Shown here piece after piece: positions 1 through 10,800 of a DNA stretch of 64,000 bases; the first letter of the stretch is position 1, and each line of letters opens with the position of its first letter. The DNA is from Whalleya microplaca (lineage: Eukaryota; Ascomycota; Sordariomycetes; Xylariales; Xylariaceae): positions 310,001 through 374,000 of the forward strand of contig MU385727.1 of NCBI GenBank assembly GCA_022497155.1, in the 5' to 3' direction. The notes under the pieces were generated by a model. That model did not search any database, was not told the DNA's origin, and saw only the letters and a program-made list of their open reading frames with translations. Position numbers and translations under genes: made by a program.

Positions 1-510
1 AACATAATGAATTTGGTAGACAACATGATGAATGGCCTGCTGTTGCATTATTGCATCTAAAACTTGTCATAGACACGCTTCCGTCTCTGAAATAGCATGT
101 CTGGAACGCACTTTCTTCTCCTTGTACCGGTACACCGGCAATTAAGATTGCAATAAATAGGGAAGTGGTCATGATTGCGAACTGACCTATTTCATTACTA
201 TTGCCCACAGTATGTTCGGGTCCGAACTAAGGCCACGAATGAAAGCGAAATGTTGGTTGGAATAGCGTGGTGGCAAGGTATCATGCGGTCGGCTTAATTG
301 GACATCTATAATGTACGCCTTCATATATATATTTGAAGTACGCCGAGAAAACTTGAAGACTATGAGAGAAAATTTACGACCTGCAGATCCTTGAAAAAAT
401 GACCACATTGGGAATCTTATTACATTTTCAAGGTGCACCTGGTGCAGCGTAGTACCTAATCTAAGTACCTATTTAATCTATCAGCGGATGGTCTCGTACA
501 ACACACATAT
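1..510. other. Left flank, no gene seen
   Basis: No open frame here has recognisable protein features or splice structure. The stretch is moderately AT-rich. Its last five bases, CATAT at 506-510, are the left target-site duplication of the adjoining retroelement. Confidence 0.6.
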
Positions 511-723
511 TGTCACACTTACAACTAAAGGGCAGCGCGCAGCTCTAAATAGGAGGTCTTAAATTGACTATTATAAGCTCTAAGGAGGAGGAAAAACCAG
601 TTGTGTGTGAGAAGGCCTAGGGCACCTAAATACCCTAATGGAGCCTCGGATCGGCGTAACTGTTAATCTATATAGACCTTTATAATAGCCCCTATAATAA
701 CTTTTAAGCCTAGCTTTATGACA
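511..723 (-). repeat. LTR (left, 3' LTR in element sense), copy 1
   Basis: This 213-bp terminal repeat is directly repeated at 2762-2974. It starts TGTCACACTT and ends ATGACA. Differences from its partner are mostly C-to-T or G-to-A changes. The A-G5 tract on the minus strand just inside it could serve as a short polypurine tract. Confidence 0.9.
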
Positions 724-2258
724 TACCCCCTAGGGGTTTAGGATAACCTAAAGGTATCCTAAAAGCCTATTCCTCCAGGCTTTCTACCCACTCCCGAGAC
801 TTTCCCTATTCCCGAGGCTGCCAAAATCAAGCTCTAAATAATAATAAAATGCCCTAGCTCTCTTAGCAGTTCCTAAAAAGTGCCTAACCTTTAGAATGCG
901 TAAAAGGCATTTATAAAGTTACTAATCGAAAAAACAAAAAGCCTAGGCTCTTTTAGCAATTCCTAAAGGGGTCGGACCTTAAAAATACGTAAAAAGCACT
1001 TATAAAGCTCCCTAAAAGGTCCCCCTTATAAATCGTTATTTAAAAAATCCCTAAAATATATAACAATAGTACCTTAACTATATATCTAGCCGTTAGGTTA
1101 CGATATATTAATCGATTACATAAAAAAAAATACTTAATAGGTTAATAAATTAATAAGGAGCTTAGCTTTATTAGCTTTACACTTACCGCCTTAGCAATAT
1201 TAGCCTATAAATTTGTTAGGAATTTTAAGATTTTTCTAATTTCCCTAACTCCTTTAAAAGAGTTTCGTCTTTAATTTTGCCTATTAAGACATATTAAGCC
1301 TCCTTTTAATAATAGAGCATTATATCAGATTAAAGGGATTAAAAAGTTTCGAGAAAGTAGTGCTATTAATAGTATATAGCAGCCTCTTATAACTTTTTGG
1401 AAGCTATTCGTAAATATATAACTAATTTAATATATAGGGATAATAAAAGCTCCTAAAGTAACTCCCGCTTTTTATACCGCCGAGCGTTATAAATATTTAA
1501 TTTTTATTATCGATTAGGCTCTTTTATTAAAAGATTATGCCGAACCACTTTCTGTATTACTTTAGGGATATCTCGGGAATCCCTAGAGCTTTATAATGCG
1601 CCAACTTTATAAGCTGCTAACTAGCCTAGTCTGGTAAAAGCTTTTAAAGCGAGCTTAAGAAATTCCGTATAGCCAGCTACCCTTAAATTTTAGGAATATT
1701 ATAAGCTTTAGCTTTAATATAAGCTTTCCTTTAGTTATTAAGCCAGGTCTTAGGCTATATCGAGCTTAGCCGCGCCGATTAAAATATTCGAAAATACCTA
1801 ACGCGCACGGTATTTAGGATACTCTAATCCGATAAGGCTAGCTAATTTTTTAAAACATGTAAGATCCTTTAAATTATAGGCTCTTTATCCTAAAGAAAAT
1901 CTAGCTTAAAAAAGGCTGCTAAAAGAAGCTTCGAGATAACGGTAGTTAAAATTTAATTCCAAATAGTTATATATCGGGACGAGGTCGAAAACCACTCGGT
2001 TAATTTTATTAAGTAATTCTTACACTCGTTATCGTATTTAGCTTTAAGATTTTTACGGGTAAAAATCGTTAAAAGTTTTAGCTTAATACTTTATATAGCC
2101 TTATTAAGTCTCCTTTATATAGTAACTTAATTTTTATATTCCTATTAATAACGGCTAGTTTTAGCTAGATTAACGGACTCGAGCGTAGGGGCCCGTAAAG
2201 CTCCCGATAGCGGATAATAATTATTATTAAAAATATCGGGATCGATTTAATCCTATAG

Positions 2259-2485
2259 TGTTATGGGGCTAGTGTGCCGTGACATATATATATCGCTTGT
2301 CTTTTCCTTTTACTCTCAGATAGAACATACACAGCTCAGACGGCCTCGTCGCCGACAATAGACACATCTCTCCTTTCGATCAATCGCCGTTATAAGTGAC
2401 TCTTTTGTTTCGTCGCCTTGATTACCTCCGATCAGCGAAGCCATGAAGTGGCACCTCCTTTACCCTGACACCCTGTCCCAAGACA
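2259..2485. mobile_element. Solo LTR nested inside the retroelement
   Basis: This 227-bp segment starts TGTTATGGGG and ends CAAGACA. It is absent from the otherwise collinear copy at 44575-46816, where the sequence runs straight from ...CTATAG into GCTACGCTAGC. The four bases ATAG occur on both sides (2255-2258 and 2486-2489), consistent with a target duplication. Its TG...CA ends, its size, and an interior less AT-biased than its host element all fit a solo LTR of a second retrotransposon family. It arrived after, or escaped, the RIP that eroded the host copy. Confidence 0.8.
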
Positions 2486-2743
2486 ATAGGCTACGCTAGC
2501 GAGCGTAAATGCGTAACTAAATAAACCAATTAGTCCAATTGTTAAAGCAAGTAAGCTTAACGCTAATAGGTACGGAAACGTTAAAATCGTTAATAATAAA
2601 TAGTTCCATAACTAAAAGATCGATTTTAAAAGAATTAGGCAATTTAAAAATGGAATTAAAAAATCGAAAAGATCGGATAAAAGCTAAAAAAAAAGCTGCG
2701 CGCTATTAGTTATCAGGCGGACAGCATAATCAGCAGCTTAAGC

Positions 2744-2761
2744 GGCAACCGGGCTTATAAC
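2744..2761 (-). other. Primer-binding site, copia half-tRNA type
   Basis: The plus strand reads ...AACCGGGCTTATAAC directly against the right LTR. Copy 2 has the less mutated form GGGCTCATAAC. This resembles the 5' half of a tRNA-Met ending in its anticodon loop, the primer type used by copia. It fixes the element's orientation as minus. Confidence 0.7.
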
Positions 2762-2974
2762 TGTCACACTTATAACTAAAAGGCAACGCGCAGCTTTAAA
2801 TAGAAGGTCTTAAATTAACTATTATAAGCTCTAAGGAGGAGGAAAAACCAGTTGTGTATAAGAAGGCCTAGGGCACCTAAATACCCTAATGGAGCCTCGG
2901 ATCGGCGTAACTGTTAATCCGTGTGGACCCCTATAACAGCCCCTATAACAACCTCTGAGCCTGGCTCTGTGACA
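2762..2974 (-). repeat. LTR (right, 5' LTR in element sense), copy 1
   Basis: This 213-bp terminal repeat is the partner of 511-723. It starts TGTCACACTT and ends TGTGACA, and is followed by the target duplication CATAT at 2975-2979. Confidence 0.9.
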
Positions 2975-5639
2975 CATATTCCAGTATGGTAAATTTACCA
3001 TACTTCCTATCCCCCAAGGCTGTGATGATTAAAATACGAGATCTAGCAGTACTATTGATCTCGCCTTGCTGAATTGTAAATGTGTCTGGCTGAAATATTT
3101 CTGCATAGCAATTCAGCATTTCACAATCCCTCCTGGAGTCCTAAAGACCATATGAAGATGCATCATCGCAAGGACTACATGTATGACTGACGGATCACAG
3201 GGATGTGTGGCTGTGATAATTCAGGTGGCTGGGACGCCCCACACGCTGTGGCTTATACATAGTAGGTCGTTCTCCCTCCTAGACTCAAGTGATGATACTT
3301 CTCTAATAATAACTAATATACTGCTCATAACCTGTGTCTATCTTATTAATGGCACAAAAAAGGAAGGCAGATTTCTCGCGTTATATGAGGCCCTGGAGGT
3401 GCTACACTTAGCAAATCTGGACTATCTCCGCATTAGACTGCTTGAAGAAGTCTACCACCTTTTTGATGTTTCCGCTAACGCTTGGTTCCGCCGTTCATGG
3501 TTCAGGTTTACTATTGGTCCTTTGCGGGTTTAGCCCCAACAAATCCAGGAGATACGTTAGACTTAGGTGGTAATATTAGGCAACTGACACTTCTGTACCT
3601 GATTTCCGGGGTTGCACATCATTGATTCAGACTGCACGCAGTGTTGAAATACAGGGTTAATGAGACTTGATTGACTTGAGGTTCAGCTGTTCTAGAGTGG
3701 CGGATGGCCTGTTTTATATATATATACAATGCTACTATGTGCCTTGTACCGTAACAGTCCTTGACCCTCAATTCAATACGCAGGAGGTAGGCTGTAGCCT
3801 GTTAAGGGGCAAGATTGAATATACATAGTTTATGAGCGTCGTAGTAGTTATTATTAGAGAAGTAGTATCACTAGAAACCTTGAGAGGAGAGCCCCCAATA
3901 TATACAGCCACAGCTTGTGGGGCGTTCCAGTCACACGCATTAGCCACTCCTATCCCGACAGATAAAGATGATATATATTCTCCATTACGTATCGCGAAGA
4001 AATTTCTAATGACTGTCTATTATGACTCTCTACAGCTCAAGTTATTAATACGTACATTACACTAGTGTTTACTTTGTGCACGAGATTTATATATTAGTCT
4101 AGTTTAGATGGGACCACGCGCAGACTTTATTCTCTATAGAGGCTGCTCAAGTTTTAGATGCATATGTGAAAATACATCTGTAAAATGTTCAACTATTTTG
4201 CTCTACTGAGGGCTAGAGTACATATGCTATGTGATCTAGTGACTATACCTAGATGATGAACCTATCTTGGTGAATGTATAGCAATAGTCAAGTTGCTGCA
4301 TGGTAAGATTGGGATTAACATCAAGTTGCGCCACTAAGGATTTAATATTATAGAGTATTACTTTTAATGGACAAGACAGTAAGAACCTGTAGGTGGTATG
4401 AACATCTATACACATAGTAAGAGAAATTGCGTACCATGATGCCCTGAAGTACCCGGAAATCCCCGAAAGTGTTCAGCGCAGTAATCAGAATTTGAAGGCT
4501 GCAGGAACGGGGCGGTAAGGGGCGACCATCCTGAGACAGGGTGATCAAGAGAAACGAGTAGCCTATAAAAGTCCAGCAAGATACTGTTCATTTGAACAGC
4601 TGAATATTAGGGACTTGATGCACTGCCATAATCGTGTCACGGCGCATTGTTTCGTTGCAAGACTGCCTACGTACTTTTCTGCTGAAACACCAGGCTTGCG
4701 CCACCAGTGGCGGCCACTGTGACGAACCAAGTGTTGCGGCTGAGCCATCCGATGCCCGGTGACATTCAGAAGGCAGTAATCATATCTTACAAGCAACTTA
4801 CGAGTCGTCAATCGCGCCTATTCTACTCGCCCCCATAATATCAGGAAAGTTGTATAGGGTGTGATTGTAGATAGTCGTGATAGTGCCTATAATTATATTT
4901 ACTGACGTTTAGTCCGTGTCAACGAGCTGAAGGCTATCAGCTGAATCTTAGTGGACTGAGGATGACAGCGTGGCGTATTTAGCTGCAGCTGGACAATGCG
5001 AAGTGCAGCTCGTCATCACGCCGATTACTCGAATAAGAACCAAATCTAAAGAACCTCCTTTGTTTCCATAACTGGCATGGGATAGTGAGATATTCTTAGG
5101 GCACAATTCCTTACTCTGCCATACATGACCCTCATTAGCAGGTCTGTATTCTACGCAGGAACGTCTCTGATCTCATATTAAAGCCTCGAAATCATGTGAG
5201 AGATGTCCAGCCTATATCAGCCCCGCTATTTGACTTGTAGTCGAAATATAGAGAGATGTATAGATCGAAGAGAGGCTTGACTATGTCTCTCAACGACTGG
5301 TGTTTGATGGACTATTTTTAGTTCCTCAAAGAAACTTCGTATGAAGGCTGGAGCTGAAGTGTATCTGCAGGAGGCATGCTTAGAGTATCAGGATTTTTTT
5401 GCATCAAGAGTTATATTAAGAAGCAGCGCATACGTTATGCCAAATGAGACATGGCGTTGTAATTGAAGTATATAAGTAGGAGGTTCTTCCTCATAGACTA
5501 AGATCTGTTGGAACATCTCTTTCAGACACATTTCTCAGACTTCAATCTATTAAGAAACTATATTCTCCTCTTTATCGGTTCAGCCAGACGACACTCATAT
5601 CTACCAGACTTGAATACCTTTCAGCTCAGACCTATCATC
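2975..5639. other. Gene-poor interval, no supported gene
   Basis: Apart from the CATAT target duplication, nothing is recognisable. Several open frames of 60-116 codons occur on both strands (for example 3183-3533 plus and 4563-4811 minus). None has a signal peptide, a convincing domain or splice-supported extension. The short frame at 3183-3533 ends in a WFRRSWF-like stretch faintly recalling HET proteins, which is too little to call. Confidence 0.5.
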
Positions 5640-6480
5640 ATGAAAGCTTTTATTGCAGTCTCAGGCTTACTTGCCACAGCCCTAGCCCTACCAGCGAACA
5701 TGACCCCTAACCCATCCGACCCTTTGAACCCTCGCGCTCTTGGCAGTGAGTAGCACCAATAAACATTTTTGGCATCTTTTATATCGGTTCCCACGGGAAA
5801 CATTTGCCCTGGGCGATAGTACTAGCATCAAGGATAACCCTGTACCCTCGAAATCACTTATTCGTACTTAGGCTATACGCGAGGTACCTTCACTAATTCT
5901 GGATGTGGTAGTCAACTGCCGCGGGTCAGGCCTCTGCGATCTCGCAACAATTGAGAACAACTCAGGGGTAAGAATCCTCCAGCTCTGGCATGACGTGCTC
6001 GCCGCCACCGACAAAGATCCAAACACCGTATACAACAGTGGAGACCATATCGTCTGTATTGGCACCTCTGTCTCCATCACTGTTGGTGCTAGTGCCAGCG
6101 CCGAGGTCGAAGGGATTGGAGGAGAGCTGAGCCTAGAGACTTCGGCGAATCTCGGAACCGGAGGTGTCTGCCTCTTCCCGCAGGGAGCTTCCCTCACACT
6201 AGCAAGTATCAGAGCCCTCGTTGATGCTCTGGGTAACCACGGCTGTTCGACCTGTGGGTCGGTTCCCATTCACTTCGTCGATCAGGGGAGTAATGACCCT
6301 TCCTCCGGTATTCTGACGTCCAACTACGTCGGTAACCCGTACTGTAAGCCTACCCCATCAGCCTCTCCAAGTATCACCGCTGACTCGTACTTAAAGGTGG
6401 TGGAAACTGCATTTCCAGTGTCGGTAAATGAGTCTACTGCTCGGGTGCGGAATAACGAGCTGGCAACTAAATATAGTTAA
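5640..6480 (+). CDS. KP4-like secreted killer-toxin-family protein (frame unresolved)
   Basis: Exon 1 (5640-5745) encodes a classic secretion signal beginning MKAFIAVSGLLATALALPA. After an apparent intron (GTGAGT donor at 5746, TAG acceptor at 5870-5871), a long frame ends at 6480 and carries KP4-family features. These are a start-of-domain block NCRGSGLC, further cysteines near VCIG and GVCLFPQG, and a C-terminal block with NHGCSTCGS and LTSNYVGNPYC. I count seven cysteines in the domain. Ustilago KP4 is a small secreted protein that affects calcium channels, and KP4-like genes occur in many ascomycetes. A tail of about 40 residues rich in S, T and P follows the domain. The canonical donor and acceptor do not keep the frame: exon 1 leaves one extra base and no GT-AG alternative I tried restores it. 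It may therefore be a pseudogene, use a non-canonical splice site, or contain a sequence error. Confidence 0.72.
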
Positions 6481-7823
6481 AGAACACGCGGTGGAGGTTC
6501 TCAGAGAGCAAATGACGGGTATTTGATTCAGTAAATTGGGATGTATACGGCGTGAAGGGTACTCTTCTAATAGATATATATGATTTCAATGCAATAGTCT
6601 ATCCCTCTAGGTAACGTGTAACTCTTAAATTGAAGTCGGCACGTATAAGGTAGTGATATTGGAACCCATACTTGAGATCGTCCTAGGTGAGACCTATTCA
6701 GTGTATTTTGCGCATTGCAATTGTAAGATCTTATAGTGCCCAGGACGGCCTGAGTTAATTTAGTTCAGGGATTACAAACGATGGCCACCGGAAATACGGT
6801 ATATTATCAATCTTAGTTCGACGTCGTCTTGTCCCGAAACCCTGTATACGTGCCCGGTGCTCTCTCCAGATTCTAGTAGATTATAGGAGGGATCTTAGGA
6901 GGTGCTGCGATCAAAAGAGTTGCAAGACATATGCCGTTGTTATCATCGGTACTTGTACTTCTTGACCCGATGGCAGCCTAGCAGTCAGCACTAAAGTAAT
7001 CGCCATACTATCATACAGCGCTCACAGCAGATATATAGAGGTTATACCCACGTAACCAGTTCCCAGACTACTCAAACCCATGCGTTTGGGGAGAGAAGGG
7101 AGGAGGAGCGGGGACTACCACTCAGATGTTGTTGATTTAGGCTATGTCTCATAACTTGGATATGAATGTTGTTTCAATACCGGACAAAGTGATGAATAAC
7201 ATAATGACCGGACTGGGTGGAAGATAAAGCTGTAAAGGGGCACCGCCCCGTTGTGTGTTCAGGCCGCAGTCACACGTAGGTCCATTAGTATCCAGCCATA
7301 TAGGCATATCTGTCTCAACACACTAAATCTCAACTGAGAAACACCTACACTACCTCGGTAGCACCTACCTGAGATTACTTTAAGATCATATACAACGGCA
7401 TCCACACCTGCCTATACGTCGGGTGTCGTTGCTCCAGGTCAACCTAAAATCACATATCGTGCCTACCTTATCTTTCAACACGAATCTACTGCAACTGAGC
7501 AACCGCCATCCACCACACATCGTTTGACCCAACCCTCATTTATCTAACACCTACCTATCCTCATGACCTAGAAAATCAATCCCACGTTTGCATCAACCCT
7601 TCCTCATATTGGACTTGACAATCTGAACGTTATCAAGTGGTACTCAACTTCCTCACGTCTGCCGGTCTCCGTCACAGCTCTTCTATCGTCGTATGCACTT
7701 TCTATTATCCCACAATTGTCCAGGCAGTGTTGTTTTCTCCTTGTACATAAGGTAGACCTCTTCTTAAGGTTTCCTTTACGCCCTGAGGTCTCTGTTTAAT
7801 GTGGACCCTCACGTGTCAATACC
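6481..7823. other. Intergenic region upstream of the helicase gene
   Basis: No gene is seen. From about 7260 to 7780 the plus strand is pyrimidine-rich with many CCTAC, CACC and CTAT words, typical of a fungal promoter and 5' leader. The 3' untranslated region of the KP4-like gene probably occupies the first few hundred bases. Confidence 0.5.
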
Positions 7824-10800
7824 ATGGCACCTCCCACAACGTAAGTGATTCATTTGTACCTTCTTCGAAGCCCGTTCTCTATCTAACCTTTACGTCACAG
7901 AGATTCTCGACGGCAATGTCACCTTTTCAGAACGACAGGCAGTTGTAGATTTGGGGCGTCTTGCAGGTATTCGCATGTTCTTTCCGAAATGACAGCAGCG
8001 CAAAGTAGATCTGGAGATGTCACCGATGAAGCACGCTCGCCCCAAAGGGGTCATAATGATGATGAAGGTGCCTTTTACAAATGGAAGAGATTGATTCCAA
8101 GAGCATCAGCCAAAGGAGCTCAGTCTTTTGGCACACGACTGCCACAATTCTTTCAGCTGGGTTACACTCTAGTCCAAGGCGACGTCGGCACTCTGCAGAA
8201 GACCATCACTGAGTTCGCTACCGAACAAGGGGTACTTGCCATTCGCGAACTGATCGACCATCAAATACCACGCTGTCACAATGACAGTGACTACCTTGTT
8301 ACCTGGCGGACCTGTGTTCGACCCTTCTTTTTAACACTGACTGAGCCAAGAGTAGCCCGCTCGGCTATTCTAGAGATGCATATCGGCACAGTCTACAATG
8401 TTATTCTTGGATACAACGCAACTAGGCTCCAGATACTCTTCAAGTTCCTAGACAGCCTTGCGACGAAATGGATTGTACCGCTCATCCAAGGCGATGACGG
8501 GTCAAAGAGCCAGCTCCTAGAACTATGCACCGCAATACTAGCCAAGGTAATTGACTGCAACACCCAGGCTCTTGTCATGGATGCAATTCCGTCAATAGTC
8601 AACAAGTTGCAGACATGCGTTGGAGACCTTGACTCTGGTGATCGCAGCTACTGGCGTTTACAAGCAAGCAAGCATCTTGAGTACATACAAAGGCGTCTGG
8701 CTGTTGTTCAAGGAATTGCGTCAGAACGCCAGATCGTAACACAAGTGCCTGAATATGCTACATTTATACTTCGCCGAGACCTTCCGGGGTCGTTATCAGC
8801 ACAAGGCCCACGCCATGACAATGATTCCGAAGACATCACCAAGATCCGTATTTTGCCGACCATGGAGGAGATCATGGCAACTCGGTCAGATTACCGTCCA
8901 TTCTCTGATCCATCCCAGCTGCACCTCCCGGGAATTCAAGGATTAATTGATCGTCACTTTCGACTGCTCCGAGACGACATGGTTGGCCAATTGAAGGAGT
9001 GTATTCGTGATCAGCTACAACTTCTCGAAGACCCTGGGAGTGAGGCTGTAGTCAAGCAACAGAACGGTGTTCGGACCTACTCGTATAATATTGTGGATAT
9101 TGTCGATGTTACTTGTACCCGCCGATGCGGACTTGAGTTTCATCTGAAGATTGAGCAGCCTTTGTCCACGAGCTTGTTGACTAACGAAGCCCGTGAAGAT
9201 TGGTGGAGCTTATCGAAACGTTTGGAGATAGGGGCTCTCGTCTGTCTCTTAGAGAAGGGAACAGCCATCTTTTGTGTCGTCTCGGACTCTACAATACGAC
9301 CTGGTCTAGTTCACAAGGCTTCAAAACTACAAGATGGAGGTCCCTCTGAAGGCAAGGAGAAACTAACTCTTTTTAGCAATAAGAGTTTTGCTTATGTCAA
9401 CCTGTGTCTGGCTGAACCCAACGAAACGGACCTTCAAATCATGCTGCGTGCCTATCAATCGAATAATACACAACGATCACTAGTAGAGTTTCCCGGGGTG
9501 TTGTTACCATCGTTTAAGCCAACATTGGTAGCACTTCAGCAGATTTACAAGAAACTTGACCTCCCCTTTACTGACCTATTGGCACCAACATTAGACAGTC
9601 CAACCGAAGCTATTATTCCGCCACCTTTGTACGCGACGAAACCTGGATTCACCTTTAACCTGAAATGTCTCATGACCGATGGAAGTGATCTAATGTATTC
9701 GCCGCAAGATCAACCTAATCCTGAAGAGCTTCGAAATCGTTCAAGCTTAGATGAAGGCCAGGCATCGGCTCTTTTGAATGCTTTGCATAGAAGCCTTGCT
9801 TTAATTCAAGGACCGCCCGGTACCGGGAAGAGTTATACGGGCGAGGCAAGTTTGACTCCTCTGTTTGTTTGACATTTCCCCTGTGTTTTGAAAACTCCAT
9901 TCCATTAAGATACATAAAGAGTGTAAAATACTCTTTTTGTCGCAGGGTAACTAACTTCAATGGCACAGGCAATTATTAAAGTTCTCCTCGCAAACAAGGA
10001 AAGGGCGAAGCTTGGACCTATAATTTGTGTCTGTTACACCAACCATGCGCTGGATCAGCTTCTTGAACATCTTTGGCGTGGTGATGTGAAACAGATTATT
10101 CGAATTGGGTCAAGGTCCAAATCGACATTGCTTGAGAATCTAAACCTGCACACAGTAGGGAAAGATATTGAGCGCACAAAAGCAGAGAAAAGCACAGGTT
10201 GGCAGCATAGCACTAAGTTGACGGTAGTTGAAGGGCAAATGAAAGTTTGTCTAGAACGATTCAGATCTATCACATCTGCAAAAGCTATCAAGGATTTTAT
10301 CAAGGAACGCTCAATGCAGTTCCACAATGCAATCTTTGGAATGGCTGAAGATGGATGGACAACGGTCACACGAAAAGATGAACAAGGCCAATTGAATAGC
10401 TGGATTTCTGCTGGTCCCCTATCCGAAGACCCACCGCGAGATATCGACGAGCTGAAGCATCAACTTCCAGACACCCTAAGTCAGAAAGAACGAATATTTA
10501 TTGGTGAAGCTTGGATCCAAGAGATGATTTCCGACTTAGTAGATGACTTTGTCACGCTCCATGACGACTACGAGGACGCCAAGGAAAAACATGGATCTGT
10601 ATTGCGTGAGGTATGTCGTCGCTGCTAATCTTTTCACTACTGCAGGATGTTCATGGGTGTTGTATCTGTTGCTCGGAGTCATGGATCAGAAATCCTTCTA
10701 AGGAGCAAATTGATACCTGCTGCTAATATGTTCCTTATACAGGTTAACCTTCGCGTGCTCCAAGAAGCTGATATCATCGGCATCACAACAACTGGCTTAG

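Larger units (their letters stand above)
511..2974 (-). mobile_element. Non-autonomous copia-like LTR retroelement, copy 1
   Basis: This 2,464-bp element is bounded by two 213-bp direct LTRs (511-723 and 2762-2974) that begin TGTCACA or close to it and end TGACA. It is flanked by the perfect 5-bp target duplication CATAT (506-510 and 2975-2979). The internal 2.0 kb has no long open frame and is strongly AT-rich. It matches the copy at 44575-46816 along its length, with mostly C/T and G/A differences, the pattern left by RIP. The primer-binding site lies against the right LTR, so transcription would run on the minus strand. The interior is too short for a full gag-pol, so it is either a non-autonomous family or an internally deleted derivative. 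A nested solo LTR interrupts it at 2259-2485. Confidence 0.9.

Noticed and set aside
3183..3533. 116-codon frame ending in a WFRRSWF-like stretch, considered as a HET fragment
   Set aside because: Only one short motif resembles HET proteins. No other HET block is found nearby in any frame, and no splice extension is apparent.
4348..4811. Overlapping minus-strand frames of 60-80 codons
   Set aside because: They have no signal, domain or splice support, and each ends quickly in an AT-rich intergenic context.
10646..10738. Extra exon between the third and fourth helicase exons, starting after CTGCAG at 10645
   Set aside because: The frame reaches TAA before it can rejoin, while direct splicing 10611-10742 restores the conserved sequence before GITTTGLARN.
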